From: an uncultured Clostridia bacterium
GTDB lineage: Bacteria; Bacillota; Clostridia; TANB77; CAG-508
Length of the DNA: 64,000 nt
Assembly (NCBI GenBank): GCA_934141605.1
Contig: CAKPCL010000002.1
Span: 62,001 to 126,000 of the forward strand
Reading direction: 5' to 3'
The translations under genes were made by a program, and so were the position numbers. The notes under the pieces are model-generated. The model saw only the letters and a program-made list of their open reading frames with translations, searched no databases and was not told the origin of the DNA. Of this stretch, positions 51,955 to 60,194 are shown piece by piece (positions within the stretch are counted from its first letter, which is position 1; each line of letters opens with the position of its first letter).

Positions 51955-53250
51955 TTATTTTTTATGTAGTTTACAAATAAAGAATCCATCTTTTTCTTTG
52001 TCTGGCATTATTGTGAATTTGCTATCTGTAACAATTTCAAAATCATTATTTTTGTTTAGAAATTTATTAATAATATCTTCATTTTCTTCTTTTAAAATGC
52101 TACATGTAGAATATACTAGATATCCTCCTTTTTTCAAATATTTTGAGCATTGTTCTAATATTTTTTCTTGAATTTTCGTGATTTCTGCTATGTCTTCTAT
52201 TTTTCTTTGCCACTTTATATCAGGTTTTCTTTTAATTACTCCGATTCCTAAGCATGGAACATCTAGTAGGATTTTATCAAATTTTTCTTTTAATTTTTCA
52301 TCATATATGCTAGCATCTTTGGTTTGCGTTTTTATAATATCAATTCCTAGTCTTTCTGCATTTTGCCTAACTAGCTTTGTTCTATGTTCATGTATATCCC
52401 AAGCCTCTATATTTCCTTTATTTTTCATCAATTCTGCCATATATGTAGTTTTTCCCCCAGGAGCTGAACATGCGTCAAGTACATCTTCTCCTGGCTCAGG
52501 AGCTAATATTTTGGCAGTTAATCCTGCTGAAATATCTTGAACTGTAAAATTTCCTTCTTTAAACAGTTCTAAATTTTCAATATTTTTAATTTTATTCAAT
52601 ATTATAAAATCTTCTATATCACTTTCTTTATACTCAATATTTTTTTCCTTTAATTTTTGTTCTAATTCTTTTTTATCTGTTTTAAGATTATTAACTCTTA
52701 TTGTTATTTGTGGTTTCAAATTTGAATTTTCACATATTTTTTCAACCTCATTTATATTGTTATTCTTTAGCAATTCTTCTATAATCCATACAGGCATAGA
52801 AGTAGTTTTCGAAATTTTTTCTACTTCATCTGTTATTTCAAAAAATTCCTCATAATCTTCTTTTTCAACTTTTCTTAAAACTGCATTTACAAAATTAGAA
52901 CTAGAACTATGTCCATATCTTTTTGCTAAATTAACACTTTCATTTACAGCTGCTGATTTAGGAATTTTATCTAAAAATATTATTTGATAAACTCCCATTC
53001 TTAAAATATTTAATATCCATGGTGATATTTTTTTCAATTTTATTTTTGAATATTTTTTTATTATTTCATCTAATGTTAATTTCCAAGTTGTAACTCCATA
53101 TACAATTTCAGAAATTAGTCCTATATCTTTATCATCTATATTTCTTCTATTTTGTTTTATTTCATCATTTAACACTATATTTGAATATGCTTGTTCTTTA
53201 TCTATTTTATACAAAGTTTTTAATGCTATTTCTCTAGTTTTATCAATCAT
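51955..53250 (-). CDS. rsmB: 16S rRNA (cytosine-967-C5)-methyltransferase RsmB
   Basis: The protein has 431 residues. The N-terminal NusB-like domain (1-140) precedes the SAM-dependent methylase with VLDACSAPGGKTTYMAEL, FDKILLDVPCLGIGVIKRKPD (catalytic PC) and LVYSTCSILKEENE (second Cys). The start is the ATG at 53250 with AAGGAGG. Upstream lies a hairpin repeat pair. Confidence 0.95.
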   Translation of the reverse strand: MIDKTREIALKTLYKIDKEQAYSNIVLNDEIKQNRRNIDDKDIGLISEIVYGVTTWKLTLDEIIKKYSKIKLKKISPWILNILRMGVYQIIFLDKIPKSAAVNESVNLAKRYGHSSSSNFVNAVLRKVEKEDYEEFFEITDEVEKISKTTSMPVWIIEELLKNNNINEVEKICENSNLKPQITIRVNNLKTDKKELEQKLKEKNIEYKESDIEDFIILNKIKNIENLELFKEGNFTVQDISAGLTAKILAPEPGEDVLDACSAPGGKTTYMAELMKNKGNIEAWDIHEHRTKLVRQNAERLGIDIIKTQTKDASIYDEKLKEKFDKILLDVPCLGIGVIKRKPDIKWQRKIEDIAEITKIQEKILEQCSKYLKKGGYLVYSTCSILKEENEDIINKFLNKNNDFEIVTDSKFTIMPDKEKDGFFICKLHKK

Positions 53251-53267
53251 TTTTCCTCCTTGCCTAA

Positions 53268-53328
53268 TGTCCAAATGGGACGGTTCTATTTGGACATTTT
53301 GTCCATTTGGGACGGTTCTTTTTGGACA
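53268..53328. repeat. Two direct GGGACGGTTCT hairpin units upstream of rsmB
   Basis: Units at 53268-53296 and 53300-53328, both + orientation, joined by TTT. They begin TGTCCAAATGGGACGG and TGTCCATTTGGGACGG and end TTTGGACA. They sit just before the rsmB ribosome site, as in front of pheS. Confidence 0.88.
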
Positions 53329-53419
53329 TTATATATCTTTTTTTATTATTTTTCTATATTTTGTATATATTTTTTTATTTTGGTAAAAATATTTTTAAAA
53401 GATTTTTTGGAGGTTAAAT

Positions 53420-53641
53420 ATGGATATTGAGAAACATTTAATAATTACTGGTAGTTCTGAAACATCTTGGAAAGATGCTATTTCAAAAACTATTGAGGAG
53501 GCTTCTAAAACTATTGATTATATTTCAGGTGTAAAGATTTTGGAGCAAAAAGCAAAAATTGATGGAAATAAGATTTCAGAGTATTTTGTAGATTTAGATT
53601 TAACTTTTTTAATTGATTTAAATAGAAAGGATGATAAATAA
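53420..53641 (+). CDS. Dodecin-family protein
   Basis: The 73-residue small beta-alpha-beta-beta protein matches the dodecin/SecE-associated family: TGSSETSWKDAISKTIEEAS, SGVKILEQKAKID and YFVDLDLTFLID. Dodecins bind flavins or CoA-like ligands. It overlaps spoVAC by one base (TAATG), so it may be part of the spoVA operon. GGAGG precedes the ATG. Confidence 0.82.
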   Translation: MDIEKHLIITGSSETSWKDAISKTIEEASKTIDYISGVKILEQKAKIDGNKISEYFVDLDLTFLIDLNRKDDK

Positions 53642-54105
53642 TGAATCCAATAGAAACAAAACAAGCATATCAAAAGTATGTAGATAAAAAGTCACCTAAT
53701 TCACCAATTTTAAAAAATTGTTTTAATGCTTTTTGGGTTGGTGGTTTAATATGTTCGATAGGTCAAATTATTATGAATATTTGTAAGCAAAGAGGTTTTG
53801 ACCAGACTTTATCTGGTACTATTGTGTCTATAATTTTAATTGGTATATCAGCATTTTTAACAGGTCTTAATATTTTTAATAAAATTGGTAAATTTGCAGG
53901 TGCTGGCTCTTTAATTCCTATAACTGGGTTTGCCAATTCAATTGTTTCACCAGCTATGGAATATAAATCTGAAGGATATGTTATGGGTGTTGGTGGTAAG
54001 ATGTTTACAGTTGCAGGTCCAGTCCTAGTTTTTGGTATATCTGCGTCAATTATTGTTGGAATTGTTTATTTAATTTTTAATACTCAAAGTATGACATTAG
54101 TTTAA
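53641..54105 (+). CDS. spoVAC: Stage V sporulation protein AC
   Basis: The 154-residue membrane protein begins YQKYVDKKSPNSPILKNCFNAFWVGGLICSIGQ (in part) and contains KFAGAGSLIPITGFANSIVSPAMEYKSEG (in part), both diagnostic of SpoVAC. It forms part of the SpoVA channel that moves Ca-dipicolinate into the forespore and out at germination, and is thought to be mechanosensitive. Four or so membrane helices. Followed by an in-operon hairpin. Confidence 0.96.
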   Translation: MNPIETKQAYQKYVDKKSPNSPILKNCFNAFWVGGLICSIGQIIMNICKQRGFDQTLSGTIVSIILIGISAFLTGLNIFNKIGKFAGAGSLIPITGFANSIVSPAMEYKSEGYVMGVGGKMFTVAGPVLVFGISASIIVGIVYLIFNTQSMTLV

Positions 54106-54139
54106 ATGAGGCAGTTGGAATATTCCAATTTTGTCTCAT
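54106..54139 (+). other. In-operon hairpin between spoVAC and spoVAD, related to the ATGAGACA terminator repeats
   Basis: ATGAGGCAGTTGGAAT then ATTCCAATTTTGTCTCAT folds into a stem with three mismatched positions. It resembles the 35.6 kb and 17.9 kb repeats (ATGAGACA...TGTCTCAT). No strong T-run, so partial termination or processing is possible. Confidence 0.55.
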
Positions 54140-54160
54140 AATTTTAAGGAGTTGATTTTT

Positions 54161-55163
54161 TTGAAAAAAATAGGAAAGCAAACTATTAAATTTGATAATC
54201 CCCCTACTATCACAGAATGTGCTTCTATCGTTGGTCCTAAAGAGACTCAAGGTCCACTTGCTAAATATTTTGATCAAACTTTAGATGATGAATTTTGGGG
54301 TGAAAAAACATGGGAAAAAGCAGAAAGCAAAATTATAAAAGAAACTATCAATACTGTTATAAATAAATCTGGTATTCCTTCTGAACAAATTGATTGTTGT
54401 TTTGCTGGTGATCTTTTGAACCAGTGTATTTCTTCTAGTTTTGGACTTCGTGAGCTAAATGTTCCATTTTTTGGTGTTTTTGGTGCTTGTTCTACTTTTG
54501 TTGAGTCTATGTCTTTAGCAGCAATTACTGTAGAATCCTTTGCAAAAAATGCTTTATGTGCTACTTCTAGCCATTTTTGTAGTGCCGAAAAACAGTTTAG
54601 ATTCCCTCTTGAGCTTGGTAATCAGAGACCTCCTTCTGCACAATGGACTGTTACTGGTAGTGGAGCTGCGATAATTTCAAAAGATGGCCAAGGGCCTTAT
54701 ATTACTCATATTACGCCCGGAAAAATAGTAGACATGGGAATAAAAGATGCTAACAATATGGGTGCAGCTATGGCTCCCGCTTTTGCAGATACTTTAATAA
54801 CTCATTTTAAGGATACTGGAAGAAATCCTAGTTATTATGATGCAATTATTAGTGGAGATTTAGGGCATATTGGTAAAGAAATTGCTATTGATATTGCTAG
54901 TTCTCAAGGATATAATATTAAATCTAATTACAATGATTGTGGTGTATTAATATTTGATAAAAATGCTCAAGATACTCATTCTGGTGGAAGTGGTTGTGCT
55001 TGTTGTGGTACAGTTTTCTCTGGGTATCTGTTCAAACAATTAAAGAGTAAAAAAATTAAAAAATTGTTATTAATTGCAACTGGTGCTTTGATGAATTCTA
55101 CTTCTTCACAGCAAGGAGAATCTATTCCTCGGAATTGCTCATGCAATTAGTATAGAAATTTAA
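54161..55163 (+). CDS. spoVAD: Stage V sporulation protein AD, needing a +1 shift at CGG near its C-terminus
   Basis: This thiolase-fold SpoVA subunit (about 333 residues with the shift) binds dipicolinic acid. It has CFAGDLLNQCISSSFGLRELNVPFFGVFGACSTFVES (in part) and the pocket region GGSGCACCGTVFSGYL. The start is TTG at 54161 behind AAGGAG. The zero frame stops at 55150 with a non-family end RNCSCN. At 55130 the codon CGG follows QQGESIP. Skipping its C yields GIAHAISIEI and a stop at 55163, which restores the conserved SIPGIAHA ending. This is one of the CGG-associated frame disruptions of this window. Confidence 0.92.
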
Positions 55164-55224
55164 TGTCTAAAAAGAACTGTCCCTTTTGGACATTTTGTCC
55201 AAATAGAACCGTCCCGTTTGGACA
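55164..55224. repeat. Two direct GGGACGGTTCT hairpin units (minus orientation) between spoVAD and spoVAE
   Basis: Units at 55164-55192 and 55196-55224, joined by TTT. The first starts exactly at the base after the restored spoVAD stop. Cores are AGAACTGTCCC and AGAACCGTCCC. Confidence 0.88.
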
Positions 55225-55256
55225 TTTAGACTTAGATGAAGGAGGTTGGAAATTTT

Positions 55257-55649
55257 ATGGATATTGATTGGGCTAGTGTTTTTAATTGGTTGCTACTTCT
55301 AAAGTGTTTTGTGGTTGGTGGTTTTATTTGTGTAATTGGGCAAATTTTGATTGACAAGACAAAACTGACTCCTGCTAGAATTTTAGTTATTTTTGTAACA
55401 ACTGGTGCCGTTTTAGGTGGACTTGGGATTTATCAACATTTAGTTGATTTTGCAGGCGCTGGTGCTACTGTTCCTCTTACAGGTTTTGGTTATAATCTTG
55501 CAAAAGGTGCTATTGAAGGAGTTAAAGAAACTGGTTTAGTGGGTGCTTTTACCGGTGGTGTTAAGGCTGCTGCTGGCGGAATTGCTGCTGCTGTTTTCTT
55601 TGGTTATTTAGCTGCTCTAATTTCTAAGCCTAAAATGAAAAAGCAATAA
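55257..55649 (+). CDS. spoVAE: Stage V sporulation protein AE
   Basis: This membrane protein of about 130 residues is the third SpoVA channel component. It has WLLLLKCFVVGGFICVIGQILID, FAGAGATVPLTGFGYNLAKGAIEG and a Gly/Ala-rich helix VKAAAGGIAAAVFFGYL. I prefer the ATG at 55257 over 55236, since the latter overlaps the GGAGG ribosome site. With spoVAC and spoVAD it forms the minimal clostridial spoVAC-AD-AE operon, split here by a repeat. Confidence 0.95.
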   Translation: MDIDWASVFNWLLLLKCFVVGGFICVIGQILIDKTKLTPARILVIFVTTGAVLGGLGIYQHLVDFAGAGATVPLTGFGYNLAKGAIEGVKETGLVGAFTGGVKAAAGGIAAAVFFGYLAALISKPKMKKQ

Positions 55650-55652
55650 AAA

Positions 55653-55713
55653 TGTCCAAATGGGACGGTTCTGTTTGGACATTTTGTCCATTTAGAACCG
55701 TCCCGTTTGGACA
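55653..55713. repeat. Inverted pair of GGGACGGTTCT hairpin units between spoVAE and rplT
   Basis: Unit + at 55653-55681 and unit - at 55685-55713 together give a long stem of about 27 bp around a TTTT centre. Lying between convergent genes, it probably works as a bidirectional terminator. Confidence 0.88.
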
Positions 55714-55718
55714 TTAAA

Positions 55719-56069
55719 CTATGCTTTTTTTGCTATTTCAGCTATTTCTGCAAATGCTTTTGGATCGCTTACAGCTATTTCAGCTAACATTTTTCTGTTT
55801 ATTGTAACATTAGCTTTTTTTAGTCCTGCTATCATTTTGCTATATGTTGTTCCATTTATTCTAGCAGCAGCGTTAATTCTTGTTATCCATAATTTTCTGA
55901 AATCACTTTTTTTATCTTTTCTTCCTACATATGCGTAAGATAATGATTTCATTACTGCTTGATTTGCATTTCTAAATCTATAATGTTTTGCTCCAAAATA
56001 TCCTTTTGCTTGTTTTAATATTTTTTTATGTCTTGCTCTTGTTGTTCTTGCTGTTTTTACTCTTGCCAT
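55719..56069 (-). CDS. rplT: 50S ribosomal protein L20
   Basis: 116 residues, full length. Basic N-terminal extension [23 protein letters not shown], then [29 protein letters not shown] and the C-terminal [14 protein letters not shown]20 usually represses its own operon through the infC leader. Last gene of infC-rpmI-rplT. Confidence 0.97.
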   Translation of the reverse strand: MARVKTARTTRARHKKILKQAKGYFGAKHYRFRNANQAVMKSLSYAYVGRKDKKSDFRKLWITRINAAARINGTTYSKMIAGLKKANVTINRKMLAEIAVSDPKAFAEIAEIAKKA

Positions 56070-56104
56070 TTTTATTTCACCCTTTCTTTAATCCTTTAAT
56101 CCTA

Positions 56105-56308
56105 TTATCCACCGTATGGTAATAATTTTTTTATTGTGTTTTCACATGTTTTGCTTGCATAAGCATTTTGAACTTTTCCTGATTTCTTTTGTCTTTTTGT
56201 TTTGTTTGCTAATAAGTGTCTTCTGTTAGATTTTGTTCTTTTGACTTTTCCTGTTGCTGTTAATGAATATCTTTTTTTTGCAGCTTTGTTTGTTTTTAAT
56301 TTTGCCAT
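56105..56308 (-). CDS. rpmI: 50S ribosomal protein L35
   Basis: 67 residues, basic, opening AKLKTNKAAKKRYSLTATGKVKR and ending KLLPYGG, matching L35. It lies between infC and rplT with short gaps and an AAGGTAA site. Confidence 0.96.
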   Translation of the reverse strand: MAKLKTNKAAKKRYSLTATGKVKRTKSNRRHLLANKTKRQKKSGKVQNAYASKTCENTIKKLLPYGG

Positions 56309-56405
56309 GAGTTTTACCTTCCTTTCATTTTACCTATCTAATTAATAGAAAAGCTTTTTAGAGTTTCTATTAAATTTGCATAGTTTTATTTTATATAAAA
56401 CGCTT

Positions 56406-56915
56406 TTACGCTTTTTTAGCTAAAATTGTAAACATATTTCTACCTTCTAATTTAGGTTGTTTTTCAACTACAGAAATATCTTCTAATTTTTCAATAAATT
56501 TATTTAGTACTATTTCTCCAGCTTTTGAATTATTTACTTCTCTTCCTCTAAATCTTACAGTTATTTTAACTTTGTTTCCATCTGTTAAAAATTTTCTTGC
56601 ATTTTTAGATTTAAATTCAAAGTCGTGTTCTTCAATATTTGGTGTAACTCTAAGTTCTTTAACTTCTAGTACTTTTTGTTTTTTCTTTGCTTCTTTTTCT
56701 TTTTTAGCTTGTTCAAATTTATATTTTCCATAGTTCATTATTTTACAAACTGCTGGTTTTGCATTTGGTGAAACTAGTACTAGGTCTAAATTGTCTTCTG
56801 CTGCTTTTTCTAAAGCTTCTTTTGTTGAAACAACTCCTAATTTTTCTCCATTTGCTCCTATTAATTGAACTTCTTTTTCTCTAATTTGACCATTGATTGG
56901 TAATTCTTGTTTTAT
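56406..56915 (-). CDS. infC: Translation initiation factor IF-3, with probable ATA start
   Basis: About 169 residues. N-domain starts ELPINGQIREKEVQLIGANGEKLGVVS and the linker and C-domain contain KEAKKKQKVLEVKELRVTPNIEEHDFEFK and VRFRGRE. The only well-spaced ribosome site, GGAGGTG, is eight bases before an ATA at 56915. The in-frame ATG at 56930 has no site and overlaps GGAGG. infC is known for AUU/AUC-type starts that allow IF-3 to repress itself, so ATA fits that scheme. Confidence 0.93.
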   Translation of the reverse strand: MKQELPINGQIREKEVQLIGANGEKLGVVSTKEALEKAAEDNLDLVLVSPNAKPAVCKIMNYGKYKFEQAKKEKEAKKKQKVLEVKELRVTPNIEEHDFEFKSKNARKFLTDGNKVKITVRFRGREVNNSKAGEIVLNKFIEKLEDISVVEKQPKLEGRNMFTILAKKA

Positions 56916-56929
56916 ATAAAACACCTCCA

Positions 56930-57085
56930 TATATTGCTTTTGGCAATAAAAAAATTGACTTTTGTTACAAGTCAACCAATATAAATAAACTTAAAGTTTC
57001 CTTCAAAATTTAATTTATTTCTAACCTTTTGTTTATAAACTAAGGTGAGAAGTTATTGCTTCTTCTTGTAACTATTCATTATTAT
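56930..57085 (-). promoter_or_regulatory. infC-rpmI-rplT leader with attenuator (IF3/L20 leader type)
   Basis: The 150-base gap upstream of infC holds GAAGAAGCAATAACTTCTC (a stem-loop conserved in Firmicute IF-3 leaders) and, just before the gene, the terminator TTGACTTGTAACAAAAGTCAA followed by TTTTTTTATT (56946-56974). An L20-sensing attenuator is the likely function. Confidence 0.72.
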
Positions 57086-57183
57086 ACCATAAATTTCTAT
57101 TTTGTCAAGAAATTTACAATTATTTTTTTTTACAATTATTTTTTTACTATTTTTGTTACAATTTAGTAAAAAATTAAAATTAG

Positions 57184-57227
57184 TGGTTTCAAATGTTGAT
57201 ATTAATATATCAGCATCTGAAACTCTA
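57184..57227 (-). terminator. Hairpin after xerD
   Basis: GTTTCAGATGCTGATAT.../ATATCAACATTTGAAAC gives a long stem with two mismatches. A loose T-rich stretch follows on the minus strand. Probably the xerD terminator. Confidence 0.6.
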
Positions 57228-57246
57228 TTTTATTTTCTTTTATTTT

Positions 57247-58128
57247 TTATGCTCTTGGATGAGCTTTTTTATATATATTTTTTAATCCTTCATCTTGGAA
57301 CTGCATATAAACTTGTGTTGATGAAATATCAGAGTGTCCAAGCATTGTTTGAATTGATTTTAAATCTGCTCCATTTTGTAATAAATGTGTTGCAAATGAA
57401 TGTCTTAAAACATGTGGTGTTATATCTTTTGTTATGTGTGCTTGTTCTTTATAATATTTTATTATTTTCCAAAATCCTTGTCTTGTTAATCTTTGTCCAT
57501 TAACATTAACAAATAAAGATTTTTCATTTTCATCTTTAATTAATATTCCTCTTGCATGTTCTGTGTATTCTTTTAATGCCTTTAAAGACATTTTTCCTAA
57601 TGGAATAACTCTTTGTTTGTTTGCTTTTCTGCAATTTACATATCCTTCTTCAAAATTAATATCGTCTATATCTAATGATATTATTTCTGTAACTCTCATT
57701 CCTGTTGCATAAGCAAATTCAAGCATTGCTTTATCTCTAATTCCTTTTAAATCAATGTCTTTTGGTTGTTCTAGTAATAATTCAACTTCTTTTGATGTTA
57801 ATACACATGGTGTTCTTTTTTCTATTTTTGGTGATTTTATTTCTTTTGTAGGATCTTTCTTTACTTTTCCTTTTTTTAATACATATTGATAAAATGATCT
57901 TATTGATGCTATACATCTTGAAATAGTTGAAGGTTTTTTACCTAATTCTTCTAAATATTCGATATAGTTTTCTATAACTTCTTCATCTACTTTATTGTAT
58001 GCTACTTCGCACCCTTCTATATATCTTCTGAATTGTTTTAAATCTCTTTTGTATGATTGTAATGTGTTGTCTGATAATTTTTTATCATTATCTAAAAATT
58101 CAAAAAAAAGTTTTAATTGTTTTTCCAT
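57247..58128 (-). CDS. xerD: Site-specific tyrosine recombinase XerD
   Basis: The 293-residue protein has an N-terminal SAM-like domain (FFEFLDNDKKLSDNTLQSYKRDLKQF, in part) and a catalytic domain with Arg in ATGMRVTEIISL, Lys in CRKANKQRVIPL, HVLRHSFATHLL (H-x-x-R), LGHSDISSTQVYMQF (H and Tyr nucleophile). It acts at dif to resolve chromosome dimers. Synteny with spoIIM upstream matches the Bacillus spoIIM-xerD neighbourhood. Confidence 0.93.
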   Translation of the reverse strand: MEKQLKLFFEFLDNDKKLSDNTLQSYKRDLKQFRRYIEGCEVAYNKVDEEVIENYIEYLEELGKKPSTISRCIASIRSFYQYVLKKGKVKKDPTKEIKSPKIEKRTPCVLTSKEVELLLEQPKDIDLKGIRDKAMLEFAYATGMRVTEIISLDIDDINFEEGYVNCRKANKQRVIPLGKMSLKALKEYTEHARGILIKDENEKSLFVNVNGQRLTRQGFWKIIKYYKEQAHITKDITPHVLRHSFATHLLQNGADLKSIQTMLGHSDISSTQVYMQFQDEGLKNIYKKAHPRA

Positions 58129-58234
58129 TTTCCCCTACCCCTAAATCAAAATATTTTATTTACATAAACTAATATATGTTATATCAAAGAATTTTAAAAA
58201 AGTAAATACATTTTTCAAAATATTTTGGATTTTT

Positions 58235-58874
58235 TTAAAAATATTTTATCAGTCCTTTTAAGATATTTGTGGAAATTAATACTTCTATAAGGGCTGATAT
58301 ACATAAAAGTATTAGCATTATTGATGAAAAGATAGTATGTCTAAGTACTTCCACTTTTATGTTATCTCTATTTCTGTCTTTTACTATTGATTTGTATAAT
58401 TTAAATCCGGCTTACTCCAATTGCTATTATAGCTGGTATAAATATTATATTTTGTAGTAGTAATGATAGTAATGTAAAGATTATTCCTTTTCCTATTCCA
58501 AGGGTTAATATAATAGATGATATTGAATATCCTAAGCAAAATCCTCTGTATAGCAATATTCCAAATACAACTGGTATTCCTATAACTGTTGTTCCAAAAA
58601 ACCATAGTCCTATTGCAAGAATAATGTTATCTAATGTTGTTGTTTTTAGTATTTCCATGCTATCTAAATTTTCTGTATTTTTAAATTTTTCTATAAAAGT
58701 ATTTAAGTATGATATTATTTCTTCTTTTTGAGTTTCTTGGGTATTGTTTATAAACATTACTCCTAAAAAAATTCCTATTATAAATATTAGTGTTAGTAAT
58801 ATATATTCTTTACTGTTATTTGCTATATGTTGATAGATTGTATTTCCTACTTTAAATCTTTTGTTTTCTTTCAT
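58235..58874 (-). CDS. spoIIM: Stage II sporulation protein M, needing a +1 shift at CGG
   Basis: SpoIIM, with SpoIID and SpoIIP, drives engulfment. The zero frame gives 157 residues and stops at 58401, losing the last membrane helix. At 58409-58407 the codon is CGG (AGC-CGG-A). Skipping its C continues GFKLYKSIVKDRN...VEVLRHTIFSSIML...CISALIEVLIS...KYF and stops at 58235, for 212 residues, the usual family length with a C-terminal helix. The upstream part has YILLTLIFIIGIFLG and LDNIILAIGLWFFGTTVIGIP. Both halves are clearly one conserved gene. Confidence 0.93.
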
Positions 58875-58954
58875 AAATATCTCCTTATTCTTACAGTTGT
58901 TTATACATAATGTGTATTCAATAAAGATATTTTTAGAACTATTTTAAAAATTTA

Positions 58955-58985
58955 AAAAACACTTTTCAAAATAAAAAGTGTTTCC
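58955..58985 (-). terminator. Terminator after the PHP/EndoQ-like gene
   Basis: AAACACTTTT/AAAAGTGTTT stem with a T-run on the minus strand, a few bases after the (shifted) stop at 58990. Confidence 0.75.
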
Positions 58986-58989
58986 TAGT

Positions 58990-60178
58990 TTAAATTATTT
59001 TACCGGTAGTTTCCTCCACCGCCAGATTGGACTTTTGCTTCGCCTGTTCTAGCTTTTTCAATTGAATTTGCTACCTTTTCACCAACAACAGCTTCTATGT
59101 CATCTTTTGATAATTTATGTAATATATTCATTTCTGTTTCAAATGTGTCTAATAATTTTTCTATTGTTTTTCCACCAACTCCCGGAATAAATCCAAGTGG
59201 CACTTGATATATATATGGTGGTCTGCTTTCTGGGCTTTTGGTTTCTTTTTTGTCTTTAATTAGTTCTATTCTGTCGAAAACTCCAAATGTTACTTTGTCA
59301 CTTCCGCAATATGGGCAAACTTCAACTGGTTCTTTTGTTTCTATTGTCTGATTGCAGTTGTCACAATATGTTCTATGATATTTTCCTAGTTTTGGGTCTA
59401 ATCCATAATTAGCAATTATTTTTCTTCCGTCTTCATTTTTTAATGCTTTTACTACTTCTTTAAATGATATATCTTCTACCTGCATTTTGTTGTATTCTCT
59501 TGCGATTTTTGGCAATGAGTGTGCATCTGAATTTGTTACAAATGTTTTATTTTCTAGTTCTGATATTTCATCTGCTAAAAATGTGTCTGAGCTTAGTCCT
59601 AGTTCAACGGCAAAAATTTTATCATATTTTTCTTTGAATATGTTTTCTAGCCTGTCTGAGCAATTGCCATAATAGCTTTTAAATGGTGTAAATATATGTG
59701 CTGGTATTAGTATTCCATTGTATTTTTCAACAATGTCTATTAGTTCATATCCTGATATATCTGACCTTTGTGTGCTTAATGTTATGTTTTTTATGTGATG
59801 ACTCATTTCGTTTGAAAATGCTTTTATATCTTTTAAGTGTGGGAAAAAGCATACATTGTGGGCTGCTCCACATTTTCCGTTTCTTCCTTTTTCCGAGGTT
59901 TCTACTTCACTTCCTAAAAGTATACATACTTTGTCTTTGTATATTATTCCTCCGTCTTTTAGTTCGTAGGCATCTCCTGTTTTTAAAAAGTTTTCTATGT
60001 CTTCTATTACATATGGTGATGCACAGTCTATTATTCCTACTATGTTTATTCCTTTTCTTTCTGCACATTCTTTTGCTATGTTTGCAAAGTTTAGGCTTCT
60101 TGCTGCTGTTATTTTTATTGGTTTTCCGTTTTCTGATCTTCCTATGTGAACATGTAAATCTGCAAATACTTCGTACAT
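58990..60178 (-). CDS. PHP-domain protein, endonuclease Q-like, with CGG as last zero-frame codon
   Basis: About 391-395 residues. The PHP metal motifs are FADLHVHIGRSENGKPI, VGIIDCASP, LLGSEVET and TNSDAHSLP. A zinc ribbon (CDNCNQTIE...CPYCGSDKV) and helix-hairpin-helix (FIPGVGGKTIEKLL) follow, as in EndoQ-type DNA repair enzymes that act on deaminated bases. The zero frame ends SGGGGNY-CGG-TAA at 59000. A +1 shift at that CGG gives NYGKII and a stop at 58990. A glycine-rich YGK-type end fits my recollection of the family, so this may be a fifth CGG-shift site, though less certain. Confidence 0.88.
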
Positions 60179-60194
60179 ATTATTCCTCTTTTCT

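Noticed and set aside
14052..58409. Random sequencing insertions as the sole explanation
   Set aside because: Not fully excluded. But all sites have the added C at the codon boundary before Gly in coding orientation, on both strands, and no other indels were seen in about 50 other genes.
14052..59005. CGG reassigned to another amino acid (for example Trp or Gln)
   Set aside because: Reassignment would keep the frame. Here the frame is lost in the conserved genes unless one base is skipped.
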